Assembly (NCBI GenBank): GCA_000151295.1
Contig: GG745371.1
Location: forward strand, 296,468 to 317,429
DNA length: 20,962 bases
Direction: 5' to 3'
Origin: Allomyces macrogynus ATCC 38327
Lineage: Eukaryota > Blastocladiomycota > Blastocladiomycetes > Blastocladiales > Blastocladiaceae
The position numbers and the translations under genes were made by a program. Shown in pieces: positions 1 through 7,810 of the stretch. A model generated the notes under the pieces. It was given only the letters and a program-made list of their open reading frames with translations. It did no database searches and was not told the DNA's origin. The stretch's first letter is position 1. Each line of letters begins with the position of its first letter.

Positions 1-379
1 AGCGGGTGCCGCCGTGAGTGCCGTGGCGCGATGCTTTCGCGACCGGGTGGACAAGGTGCGCGCGTGTTGTCGGCGTGTGGTTCGCTGGGCGCAACTTGGG
101 TATCGCGTGTGCCGGTTGCAGGGCCGTGCCGGATGGGATGCTGGGGACGAGCTCGACTTGCGGACGCGCTGGCCCGCGGTTCGGGCGCGGCGGATCGAGA
201 GCCGGTGGCGTCCAGGCGCACGTGTAGGGTGCGGGTAGTTGGGCGGCCAGCGCAGTCGGCGGGTCGGACCTGGCGCGTTCGCGCGCGCACAACGACAGGA
301 GCGGTTTCCTTGGTGGAAGTGGGACACGCCGGCGCACAGGCGTCTCGCAGCATGCCGTAACCCACGTGCCTCACCTGCT
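1..379. other. GC-rich stretch without a recognisable gene
   Basis: The first 379 bases are very rich in CpG and open in several frames on the plus strand. The translations are arginine-rich and low in complexity and differ little in quality between frames, which is what GC-rich non-coding DNA gives. I recognise no domain. The stretch may be the end of a gene lying to the left or the distal promoter of the gene at 691. A CACGTG hexamer lies at 363-368. Confidence 0.5.
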
Positions 380-397
380 GCCTTCCACGTGGAAGGC
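380..397. promoter_or_regulatory. 18-bp perfect palindrome with E-box core
   Basis: GCCTTCCACGTGGAAGGC reads the same on both strands. Its centre is the CACGTG E-box, the site class bound by bHLH dimers such as Pho4, Cbf1 or USF. It lies about 294 bp upstream of the start codon at 691, and a second CACGTG lies 24 bp further upstream at 363-368. The position and symmetry suggest a dimer-binding operator for the gene at 691. No factor can be named from the sequence. Confidence 0.5.
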
Positions 398-690
398 GCG
401 CTCCTCCGGTGCGAAACGTCTCGCGCGTGGCGCGCGCGCCCCGCTCGCCACCACGGCCACCGACCACCACGCAAGCAAAGCACGCACGCCGACCAACGCT
501 ACCTGCGACGCCGACCTGACAAGCACCACCGCGCCTCCCTGCGACTTACGCTCTCCACCGCCCCGCGCTCGCACCGCACGACTCGCTCGCTCTCTTCTCC
601 ACCCGCTGCACGCTTGCTTGCTCCCGGCCTGCAAGCGCTCTCCAACCGACCAGCGCGCCAAGCCAGTCTGCTCCCAGCTCGCAACCAACC
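398..690 (+). other. Probable promoter and 5' leader of the gene at 691
   Basis: The plus strand here is rich in C and T, with many CTC, CCG and GCT runs and almost no purine tracts, up to the ATG at 691 in the context AACCAACCATG. Similar pyrimidine-rich leaders precede the SDHC and Gtr1 genes in this window. I see no TATA box and no convincing coding frame. Confidence 0.4.
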
Positions 691-1389
691 ATGACCGGCA
701 CCGACAACGAAGGCTCGCGCGGCCGCACGCGCTCGGCGCGCGCGCACTCGCCGTCCGAGGAGGTACATACGCTCCTCGCATCCCGGCGTTTCCTCAACGA
801 CGCTGCTCCGGACACTGACGCTCTCCACTCCACCAAACAGATCACCTCCATCTACGGCTTCGGCACCCCGGCCCCCGAATACCTGCTCACCGACCACGTC
901 GCCTCGCCCGTCGGCCGCCCGGGCACCCGCACCCGGTCGGCCTCGCGCGGCCGCAACCACCACTACCCGTCGGCGTACTCGCCGTCCCCTGACAACCCCC
1001 TCGCGTGGTTGTCCACTCCTCCACCTCCACCTGCCGGCTCTGACGCGGCCGCCTCCGCGTCCCGCCGCGCGCGCAGTGTCCCACCCCCACGTCGCCGCGC
1101 GGGCCCGCGCCCCGTCTCGCACCTGTCGGGCGCGGCGGTGCCCTTGGTCGACGACAGTGTTCCGACGCACAAGCACCGCGTGGTCCCGCGCGGCACGTCC
1201 GGCCCGAGTCCATTTTCGCTGGCGGATGGGGAACAGGCGACGGACCCTCTGTCGGTCGTGAATAAGCGCGGGGAGGTTCTGTATGTGCCGGCGGGCCGGC
1301 GTGTGAAGCGCGCGGTGTCTGCGGTCGGGTTGCGTGCGGGGCAGGCGGATGGGGCCGGCGCCGGGCATAATATTTTGACGTGGAGTTGA
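691..1389 (+). CDS. Unknown basic Pro/Ser-rich protein
   Basis: This single-exon gene encodes 232 residues. I do not recognise a family. The start ATG has an A at -3 (CCAACCATG) and follows a pyrimidine-rich leader. Residues about 20-70 look most ordered (SPSEEVHTLLASRRFL, then KQITSIYGFGTPAPEYLL). The middle is low complexity, with Ser-Arg repeats, a PPPPP run and Arg-rich patches. The end is again more ordered (RGEVLYVPAGRRVKRAVS, then GHNILTWS). There is no signal peptide or membrane segment. The Arg/Ser patches would suit a nuclear or phosphorylated scaffold protein, but that is inference. A long antisense frame exists here; this strand is preferred because of the leader, the ordered termini and the AATAAA downstream. 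Confidence 0.55.
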   Translation: MTGTDNEGSRGRTRSARAHSPSEEVHTLLASRRFLNDAAPDTDALHSTKQITSIYGFGTPAPEYLLTDHVASPVGRPGTRTRSASRGRNHHYPSAYSPSPDNPLAWLSTPPPPPAGSDAAASASRRARSVPPPRRRAGPRPVSHLSGAAVPLVDDSVPTHKHRVVPRGTSGPSPFSLADGEQATDPLSVVNKRGEVLYVPAGRRVKRAVSAVGLRAGQADGAGAGHNILTWS

Positions 1390-1584
1390 AGGTAGAGATG
1401 GTTGGGTGAGGAAGGGGGCGCGCGTGTGTGCGGTTGCTTGCTCGTGGTCGTGGTGGGGCGTTTTTGTTGTCGTTTTTGATTTGGCCCTTGCACGCACGCA
1501 CGAGTACGCGATGCGTGCTCCTCTCCGCTCTCTCCTCTGTAGTCGGACGGGCCTCCGCATGTTGTGATGGGAACCACAATGTAA

Positions 1585-1590
1585 AATAAA
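1585..1590 (+). promoter_or_regulatory. Polyadenylation signal AATAAA
   Basis: A canonical AATAAA lies about 195 bases after the stop codon of the gene ending at 1389. It also lies just before the converging heat-shock gene, whose stop is at 1637, so the two 3' ends are close together. Confidence 0.45.
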
Positions 1591-1636
1591 TACGATTAGA
1601 CGCGTGCTCCCTTCTCTCCCCGTCTTCTACAACGCG

Positions 1637-2758
1637 TTACCGCACATTGATCACCATCCGTACTGCCTGATCCCTTCTCGTCTTGGGCACGGCCACCGTC
1701 AACACCTCCTGATCACACGTGGCTGCCACCTGCTCGATATCCGCCTGCAGCGGTAACGGCAAATGCCGCGCGAACGCGCCCACATGCCGTTCGCGCACAT
1801 GCACAACGACACGGTCGCCCTGTTCCTCGACGTTGGCGGGCACGTCAGCGTCAATGGTCAAAACGTGCTGGTTGGCTTCGACACGCACGACGTGTTTTGA
1901 GACCCCGGCCATGTCGGCGTTGATGATGAGAGCGGTGTCGATTTCGAGGTTACGTGGGGGGGAGGGTCGAGTTAGTGGATGGGTGGTAGAGGAGAAGGAA
2001 AGGAAGTGAAGGGAGGAAACGGACACGTCGATGCACAGGTACGTGATCAAGTTCCCCGTGGCGGCAGCAGCAGCAGCGGCCTCTTGATTCTCATTCCCTG
2101 GAACAGCCTCTCCTCCGCTCGGTGGTACGGGCATAACCCCATTTGCGACCGTTGGCACGCCCGCCCCGCCCACCGCCCTCGCCGTCGCAGCAGCAGCAGC
2201 GACACTCGTCGTCGGCACATAGCTCTTGACATGCCGCCCGGCCTTCGCAGCCGCAGTTAACGCTTTTGCGAAACGCCGAAACGAATCGTCGTCGTCGACG
2301 ACCGTGGGCGAATCCTGAAATTTCCCGGCCTGCGGACCCCACTCGAACCGGTCAATCCGCATTCGCGCAAACACGGCCGACGTGGCCACTTTGGCGTGTA
2401 CGGCGGCACGGAACGCGGCGAGCGAGGAAAGTGCCGACGGGGAAATGGCGATACCTTTCGCGCGGTCGCCGTCCTGGAAGAGCGTGACGATGGGCACGCC
2501 GTCGTCGAGCGTCAGGGACGACGTGGGCGAGGACGCGGTGGAGTTGCGCGCACGTTTTCGTGCGGGCGGGGCCGGGGTGGAGAGGAGGGGTATCGGGTGC
2601 GGCGCGGCGGATCGCTTGGTTCGCGGGAGCGGGTGGTGGAGGCGCGGGGGTCGCTGGCGGTGCGGGAGCGGCGGGTCCCGGGTCGGCCGTGGGCAGGTCG
2701 TGACCGCGCAGAAGGTCGTGGCCGCGCAGAAGGTCGTGGCCGCGCAGAAGGTCGTCAA
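1637..2758 (-). CDS. Protein with an N-terminal globular domain and a C-terminal Hsp20 domain
   Basis: The frame encodes up to 373 residues; the true start is not certain. The last 105 or so residues are an alpha-crystallin domain. They contain the DMAGV segment in the PGV position, VLTIDADV, the VHVRERHVGAFARHLPLP segment typical of Hsp20, and VLTVAVPK near the end. Small heat-shock proteins are ATP-independent holdases. About residues 78-180 form a separate ordered region (VPIVTLFQDGDRAKGIAIS, then ARMRIDRFEWG, then VVDDDDSFRRFAKAL). Its pattern suggests a ubiquitin-like fold such as PB1, which I infer weakly. Alanine runs from CAG repeats join the two. KRAR just upstream of the first domain could be a nuclear signal. 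The first 70 residues may be in the wrong frame, because another frame gives DLLRGH repeats. Confidence 0.7.
   Translation of the reverse strand: MTTFCAATTFCAATTFCAVTTCPRPTRDPPLPHRQRPPRLHHPLPRTKRSAAPHPIPLLSTPAPPARKRARNSTASSPTSSLTLDDGVPIVTLFQDGDRAKGIAISPSALSSLAAFRAAVHAKVATSAVFARMRIDRFEWGPQAGKFQDSPTVVDDDDSFRRFAKALTAAAKAGRHVKSYVPTTSVAAAAATARAVGGAGVPTVANGVMPVPPSGGEAVPGNENQEAAAAAAATGNLITYLCIDVSVSSLHFLSFSSTTHPLTRPSPPRNLEIDTALIINADMAGVSKHVVRVEANQHVLTIDADVPANVEEQGDRVVVHVRERHVGAFARHLPLPLQADIEQVAATCDQEVLTVAVPKTRRDQAVRMVINVR
2700..2755. repeat. 18-bp tandem repeat, three copies
   Basis: Three near-identical 18-bp units of the form GTGGCCGCGCAGAAGGTC follow one another; the first differs by one base (GTGACC). 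On the minus strand they read as DLLRGH repeated three times in one frame and as TTFCAA-type repeats in another. Because 18 is a multiple of three, copy number can change without shifting the frame. The repeat lies at or near the 5' end of the minus-strand heat-shock gene. Confidence 0.85.
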
Positions 2759-3189
2759 ACTCGTGGTCGCTGGTCGATGCGGTGGGCGGGGCGGGTGGTG
2801 GTGGCGGCGGCGGAACGGTCGCGTCGTGCGCGGTGCGGCAGGGCAGCCTGGGTCGGCGTTGCGGGCACGTCAATTCCATGCGCAACGGTGCCGTTGATCT
2901 CGGCCGTCGGTGTTGGCGGGGGCTGAGTTGAGCCAGATATATCAAGCAGTCCATCAAGCCAGTCCATGCGCACACACCCACCCTGACTTCGTGCTTGCGT
3001 GTCGTATGGTGGTGGGTCGTGCAAGCCGCGCGTTGTCCGTGTGCGTGTAATGCACATCACATCCTTCGCAAGAATAGCAACAAAATACTCTGCATGTTGC
3101 CCCTCATTCAACGTATTTACCTCATCTCGTCATGGTCGTCGCGACCACTCTCATCCATCCCCCCTCCCCCTCCCCCATGCTCAAGATCC
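2759..3189 (-). promoter_or_regulatory. Region between the two heat-shock genes, with TATA-like site
   Basis: This is the 5' side of the minus-strand gene ending at 1637 and the 3' side of the one ending at 3190. A GATATATC palindrome at 2936-2943 is a TATA-like candidate, about 55 bp upstream of a possible alternative ATG at 2882 on the minus strand. The frames from 2882 to 2759 are proline-rich and may hold the true first exon. A C-rich run lies at about 3160-3178. I found no clear heat-shock element. Confidence 0.3.
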
Positions 3190-3938
3190 TCACTTGACCG
3201 CAATCAAATGCGCGCGCGGCCCGCCCTTGGGCACGACCACGCGCAACACGCCATCCTCGAGCGTCGCCGACGCCGCGTCCACATTCGCCATTGCCGGCAG
3301 CACCACTGCGCGCTGCCACTTGCCCGCATGCCGTTCGCGCACGTGCACGGTCGTCCCATCCCCACCGGCTGCGGGCGACGTGGCCGACACCGTCAGTTGC
3401 TGCCCTTCGGCCACGACCTGCACAGCATCCCGCGGGACCCCCGCCAATTCCACCAAAACCTCAAACGAGGTCGCCGTTTCGCGCACGTCGAGCCGCGGCG
3501 CGTAGACGACGGCGTCGCCCACACGCACGTGGCGCCGTGGCGGCGCTTGGATGATGGTGGTGGGTTTGGCGGCGGTGGCGGTGGAGCGGGCGGAACGCGC
3601 AGTCGCGCAGGATTTGACGGAGACGATGGTGCGCACGGATTTCGCGTCTTCGTCCTTGGCGGCTGCGGGGGCGGCTGAAGTAGCAGGTTCGGCGGCGGGA
3701 GCGGCGGCCGCGGCGTCGCCCGGCGCGGGGAGGGCCAGGCGGACGGGTGGAGCCGGGATCACAGGCATGGCCGTGTTTTCAAAGAAATTGGCCATGGCGC
3801 GCGTCATGTCGTGCTGTAGCTCTGGTGAACGGTAACCGTAGCACGTCAGTTTCAGGAAAGCGGCGTTGATTCACAAATCCGACCGGGATAAGTACGCCGA
3901 AACGACTGGTCGACTTGGTATGGGTCGAGGTAGGCCAT
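3190..3938 (-). CDS. Small heat-shock protein, Hsp20/alpha-crystallin family
   Basis: This is a holdase-type chaperone. The main exon (3190-3821) carries the alpha-crystallin domain: APRLDVRETATSFEVLVELA with the GV of the PGV motif, then QLTVSATS, VHVRERHAGKWQRAVVLP and DGVLRVVVPKG. The segment before it is an Ala/Pro-rich N-terminal arm. A short first exon (3884-3938, starting MAYLDPYQVDQSFRRTYP) is inferred. Splicing out 3822-3883 (62 nt, GT...CACCAG with a CTGAC branch-like site) joins it in frame and gives 228 residues. The donor GTCGGA is weak, so translation could instead start at ATG 3807. There is no C-terminal IXI motif in the usual form. It lies beside another Hsp20 gene in the same orientation, which suggests a local duplication. 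Confidence 0.8.
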
Positions 3939-4703
3939 GGTGTCGAAACGTGGGACAGGTTGCTGGTTCAACGAATTGGGCGGGTGGTCGTGCAAGTGCT
4001 GCTGCTTGATGAAATTCGCAAAACGCTCGTTGGGTTGATGTCTTTTGTTGGAACGCGAGAGAGAAAAGAGTGCGGAGGAGATCCGAACCTCCTCGACTTT
4101 ATTCGGCCTCACGCGGAGCATGCGCGCTGCGCCCCAAACCGAGTCAGCTCCACGCCCGCTGGGCCATTGTGCGTACCGCGTCGCATGGCGCGAGCATCCA
4201 GCGCATCAAGAGTCCTGCCAGACGCAAGCGCGGACGGCGTGGGACCAGCGCTGCTGCCTGGAAATGGAGCGAACGTGCGAACATGCCGTGTGCCGCTGCG
4301 CCTGTGAGGGACGCGATCAGCGTGCACGTGCAAAGCAAGGTGCATCCGCATCACACTGAAAGCAGTATCTCGCGACGACGATGCTGCCGTCTGTTGCCGT
4401 CGACCAGCACGGCACGGTTGGCCTTCGCGTCGAGGTGGCCTCGACGAGGGCGAGCTGCTTCCGTGCTCCACGAAGTTTGCGGGGATGCGGTCGTTCCTGG
4501 CAGATTGGCGTTTCTCGAAACGGTCGATTGATTCGCTTTCCGTGCACCATTTGACCAGATTTGCGGTTGTTGAGCCAAGCAGGCGACGCACCGACGCGCA
4601 TCGACGAAGGGAAGCATGAATCGATATCCATTATAATCAGCGGCAGGCCATCACCGACCCGCACCCATCGTCTATCGCCGCACACTCATCCACAACGCGT
4701 CGT
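3939..4703. other. Intergenic: promoter of the Hsp20 gene and 3' side of a secreted-protein gene
   Basis: This 765-bp stretch has several overlapping open frames, but none has recognisable motifs or consistent codon quality. One heat-shock-element-like dyad, TTCTCGAA (TTC-nn-GAA), occurs at 4512-4519, about 575 bp upstream of the Hsp20 start. A single dyad is weak evidence. No RNA gene was seen. Confidence 0.4.
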
Positions 4704-5239
4704 TTAGGGCGCAAACCGCATCGACTTGGCAATCACCTCCTTGCCATCGGCGCCCTTGAGAGTCTGCCCATCCTGGTAGAAAGAGTCGGTCTCGGCCACA
4801 GGCGCGCCCTTGCACCCCCAGTCACCGAACAGCTGCACCTTGTAGGCGCGGCGACCGTCCGAGTAGGTCTTGACCGGGTTGATGTAGTTGATCGGGTAGA
4901 CGCCTGCGACACAGGTCGGGCGGGTCAGTGACCAAGGCACGTCAGCGCCTGTTGCGGGTGCTCGCCGGGCGCCGACGGGTACGCGTAGTAGCCCGTCGTG
5001 TATTGAATCTGTTGGTTGGTTGGTTGATTGGTTGGTTGGTTGGTTCGTGTAAGCATCGGTACCGAAACGCACGCTCGCGGCAGGGATGGAAACCGCTGAT
5101 CAAAGCGTACCTGCACGACCGGGTTGGGCGGCGGCAAGTCGTTCGGGCCCGGGCCGCGGTTCGGCATCGGCGACGCCGAGACGGTCGACGCAGCGAGGGC
5201 GACGAGCGCGAGCGCGAGCAGCAAGAGCAGGTTGGTCAT
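4704..5239 (-). CDS. Small secreted protein, paralogue A, three exons
   Basis: The exons are 5111-5239, 4933-5008 and 4704-4903, giving 134 residues after splicing. Residues 1-23 (MTNLLLLLALALVALAASTV...) are a clear signal peptide, followed by a Pro/Gly/Asn-rich linker. The mature core has TTGYYAYPSAPGEHP, a TCLG segment, INYINPVKTYSDGRRAYKVQ, FGDWGCKG and a lysine/aspartate-rich end. Two cysteines (TC and GC) could form a disulfide. Intron 1 (5009-5110, 102 nt) is a normal GT-AG intron and contains the TTGG repeat. Intron 2 (4904-4932) is only 29 nt. The product is very close to the protein encoded at 6257-6673. I do not know the family; secretion is the only functional inference. Confidence 0.8.
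4904..4932 (-). other. Candidate 29-nt intron
   Basis: The minus-strand segment starts GTCACTGACC and ends TGTCGCAG, with a CTGAC branch-like motif inside. Removing it joins TCLG to VYPINYINPV in frame and restores similarity to the paralogue, in which TCLG is followed by INPLIYVNAV. Without splicing, the frame stops at once. It is far shorter than the other introns here. The alternative is a sequencing indel or a frameshift. Confidence 0.55.
5011..5046. repeat. TTGG tetranucleotide repeat
   Basis: About nine tandem units of TTGG, interrupted once by TTGA, lie inside intron 1 of the secreted-protein gene. On the coding strand they read CCAA repeats that run directly into the 3' splice site (CAACAG). 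This is a microsatellite likely to vary in length between strains. Confidence 0.85.
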
Positions 5240-6256
5240 GGTGGTGGCGAATGAGCTACACGTCGTGCGGTCGGGTTGGGGTCAGTTCGAGCTCAACGCG
5301 TCGGATCAAGAACGTTGGCCAGCAAAGAGCGTACACGACACGCGCGAGGAAGGTGTAGATCCGCCACGCGAAAACTTTCTCGACTAAACTCGACGACCCA
5401 CGATGTGTTTGTTGTTGTTGGTTGGTCGGGCAGCGCGCATGGGCGCGTCGCGGTTCCCCCGGTCTGCAGTCCAAGTCGCAAGCACGCACGCGCGCGGCGG
5501 GGGGCGGCGCGGGGGTCATTACCATCAAGATCACCATCAATTCACGCCGTGCACCGGCCCGTCGGTCATTGACGTTGGCGGCAGAGGTCCGGGAACACTC
5601 ACACGCCGTGCAAACCCACGGCCGTGGGTTATGGATGCGCGCGAGTGCGTTGTGGAAAAGAAACGGGCCGAGGAGCCTGGTCGGACGGCTCACAAGCAAG
5701 CAGTCGGTCTGTGGTCCGTTGCGTTGGCGCCTCTTTGACACGCTGGGTGGCCACATTCGCTGCGCCCGCGTCCGCTTCGTGCCTGCGCCCAGCTCCTGCA
5801 CAGGACGATCACATGGAACTGCGACGATGTTCCCCGCGACGCTCGCGCACGAAAGGCTTGTTGTGAGAGGAGCTCACCTTGGCACGGTCTGACGGCAAAT
5901 GAGCGCACGACGTGATGGTTTGTTCGGCTTTCCTGCCGATCGTCGCGGATCTGACTGACGCGAGGAGAAAGGAGGGGCGCCGTAAATATTGATGTGCGCG
6001 ACCGACAACGTGGGCCCTGGCACTGTGGGTTGGTGGAGACTGGAGAGAGGAACGTCGTGCGGGGTCGTCGCCAGGAAGACCGTACCTCCCGCGCAACAGG
6101 AGCGACGGACGACGCCGCCGCCGCGGTGGTGGGAGCGTCGCAGCAACCTCAGCAGTAAAGAACCCAGACCAACAACGCGTCGTTGAAGCAATGAACCGTG
6201 TATCTATACAAAAAGACTTGCTCCAAACGCACATCTCCTCCACCTCATCCACCTCC
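5240..6256. other. 1-kb spacer between the secreted-protein paralogues
   Basis: It contains the promoter of the gene starting at 5239 and the 3' region of the gene ending at 6257. Open frames on both strands are low complexity and unrelated to known motifs. An AT-rich patch, GTAAATATTGATG, lies at about 5983-5995 but is not placed like a TATA box for either gene. I see no further exon of the paralogous family. Confidence 0.45.
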
Positions 6257-6673
6257 TCACGCCGCAATAAAATGCAAAGACTTGGGCACGGCCGGCTTGC
6301 CATCGGGTCCATTCAGCGGCTTGCCGTTGTCGTAATAGAAATCAACATCGCCCAAAATGTTGCCCTGGCACGCCCAGTCCGAGTACAACCGGACCTTGTA
6401 CGCGCGACGGCCGTCGGGGTAGGTGCGCACCGCGTTGACGTAAATGAGCGGGTTGATGCCCTCCAGACCCAAGCAGGTCTGCGTGTTGGTCGGGTACTCG
6501 CCCGTGATCGCTGGGTACGCGTAGTAACCCGTCGAGTACTGCAACTGCACGAGGGGGTCGGCGGGAGGGTAACCGTTCGGGCCAGTGCCGGGACCGTTGG
6601 CGGGGGCCGCCGACACGGTCGCGGTGAGCGCAGTGAGTGCGGCGGCGAGGAGGGAGAGAGCGTTGGCGAGCAT
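6257..6673 (-). CDS. Small secreted protein, paralogue B, intronless
   Basis: The gene encodes 138 residues in one exon. Residues 1-22 (MLANALSLLAAALTALTATV...) form a signal peptide with likely cleavage after VSA. The mature part starts with a Gly/Pro/Asn linker (NGPGTGPNGYPPADP), then YSTGYYAYPAITGEYP, QTCLGLEGINPLIYVNAVR, YPDGRRAYKVRLYSDWACQG and a C-terminal NGPDGKP segment. Two cysteines match those of paralogue A. It lacks both introns of paralogue A at exactly the aligned positions. A TATAAA at 6826-6831 lies about 155 bp upstream. Family unknown; the coding call is strong because of the signal peptide and the conserved paralogue. Confidence 0.88.
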   Translation of the reverse strand: MLANALSLLAAALTALTATVSAAPANGPGTGPNGYPPADPLVQLQYSTGYYAYPAITGEYPTNTQTCLGLEGINPLIYVNAVRTYPDGRRAYKVRLYSDWACQGNILGDVDFYYDNGKPLNGPDGKPAVPKSLHFIAA

Positions 6674-6810
6674 GGTCGGGGCGCGTGGGCTATCCGGTGG
6701 AGAAGGTCGGCGTCAGCGTATGCGCTCGAGTCATGGTGGAAGGGCATGGAAAAGCGCGACGGTTGGTCTACCTTGTTTGATGGGCGACGGCCGGGTGCTC
6801 AGCACCGAGA

Positions 6811-6856
6811 GGGGCTGCGCCCCGCTTTATACCTCTCGCCCCAGGGTGCGGCACCC
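6811..6856 (-). promoter_or_regulatory. TATA box flanked by two 13-bp palindromes
   Basis: TATAAA on the minus strand (6826-6831) lies between GGGGCTGCGCCCC (6811-6823) and GGGTGCGGCACCC (6844-6856). Both flanks are inverted repeats with a short centre. The site is correctly oriented for the secreted-protein gene starting at 6673. The symmetric blocks may be regulator sites around the core promoter. Confidence 0.5.
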
Positions 6857-7810
6857 GTTGATGCTGCGGCTGGAGGTGAGGCCGGGCACCGAAACGCGTG
6901 CCCGACGCCCAGCTGCATCATGCGTGGGTCATGAGCGGCCGACCCGAAATGGCAGCCTGCTTGGAGCGTTGTCCGCTGCTTTGCTGCTGCTGCACGACTC
7001 ACAGCGAACCTGCGCGCGTGCGTTCAAATGATCTCGAAACGGGGCAGCGATCCGCAGCAGGGATGCACGCACGGATGCTGCGCTCGCGGAGGTGGTGGCC
7101 GTCAAACAAGGCGTGTGCGCGAGCGATTCCGACGCGTCCGTGGCGTTTGCAAGTTCTGTGCTTCCGATGCGGAAGTGGTGGAGTGCGTGCGATCCGGAAC
7201 TTGGGATCCGACTCGCGCATCTTCGCGATCCGACTTTAGGGAGTGTGTTGTCGTGGGGGTGTTGACCGCGAGACGAAAACGAAAGAAACGGACAGGGCTC
7301 GGTGCGTCCTCGCGCGACGTGAATGGTGCAGGTTGGCTCGCGTGCTGGCGCACCGAGGTCGTTTCGCAGCAGAATGGTCGACTGGAACGCATTCGCACGG
7401 CGCGTGCATTGCTCGAGAAACTGTCCGTCGATGGACACGGTGGACGGCGAGGCCAAGGTCCGTCATGGGTACGTGTGTCACTGATGTTGTGATGTTGGCA
7501 CGGTGAGGGCGGCGCATTTGATTGACAGCTGATCGTGACGGAAACGAAGCAGAAACGACGGCAAGGCCGAAGACACGGGTTGTGAAGCGAAGCTGACGGC
7601 GACGGATGAAGAACGACTGAGAAAACAAAACCTGGAGCGAGGCGACCAAGCTGACCATGAACGACGACGACACCGAGTCAGGCAGTCGCGACAACCAGTC
7701 CCCCAGCGCCACCGCGGGCAAGGCGAGCACGGCAGACGCTGTATTTTTCACCCACCCCGCACGACAACCCTCGATGCGATCCCAAATCAAGACAGGACAG
7801 AAGCGATGCT
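6857..7810. other. Intergenic stretch without a recognisable gene
   Basis: The 950 bases between the promoter of the secreted-protein gene and the end of eL13 contain several 60-180 codon open frames on both strands. None shows a domain, a biased composition typical of neighbouring genes, or plausible splice partners. The right part (about 7500-7810) is probably the 3' untranslated region and downstream flank of the eL13 gene. Confidence 0.4.

Noticed and set aside
499..1560. Long minus-strand open frame (about 353 codons) opposite the gene at 691
   Set aside because: It is Arg/Ala-rich low-complexity sequence produced by GC-rich antisense DNA, with no motif, and it covers the leader and 3' region of the plus-strand gene.
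4109..4591. Minus-strand 160-codon open frame between the Hsp20 and secreted-protein genes
   Set aside because: There is no recognisable motif, and equally long open frames exist on the other strand; it is more likely promoter DNA.
5011..5046. Telomere-like repeat
   Set aside because: TTGG units differ from the common fungal TTAGGG and are confined to 36 bases within an intron.
6929..7790. Open frames of 100-184 codons on both strands left of eL13
   Set aside because: None has a domain, plausible splice partners or a consistent composition; I cannot choose one over another.
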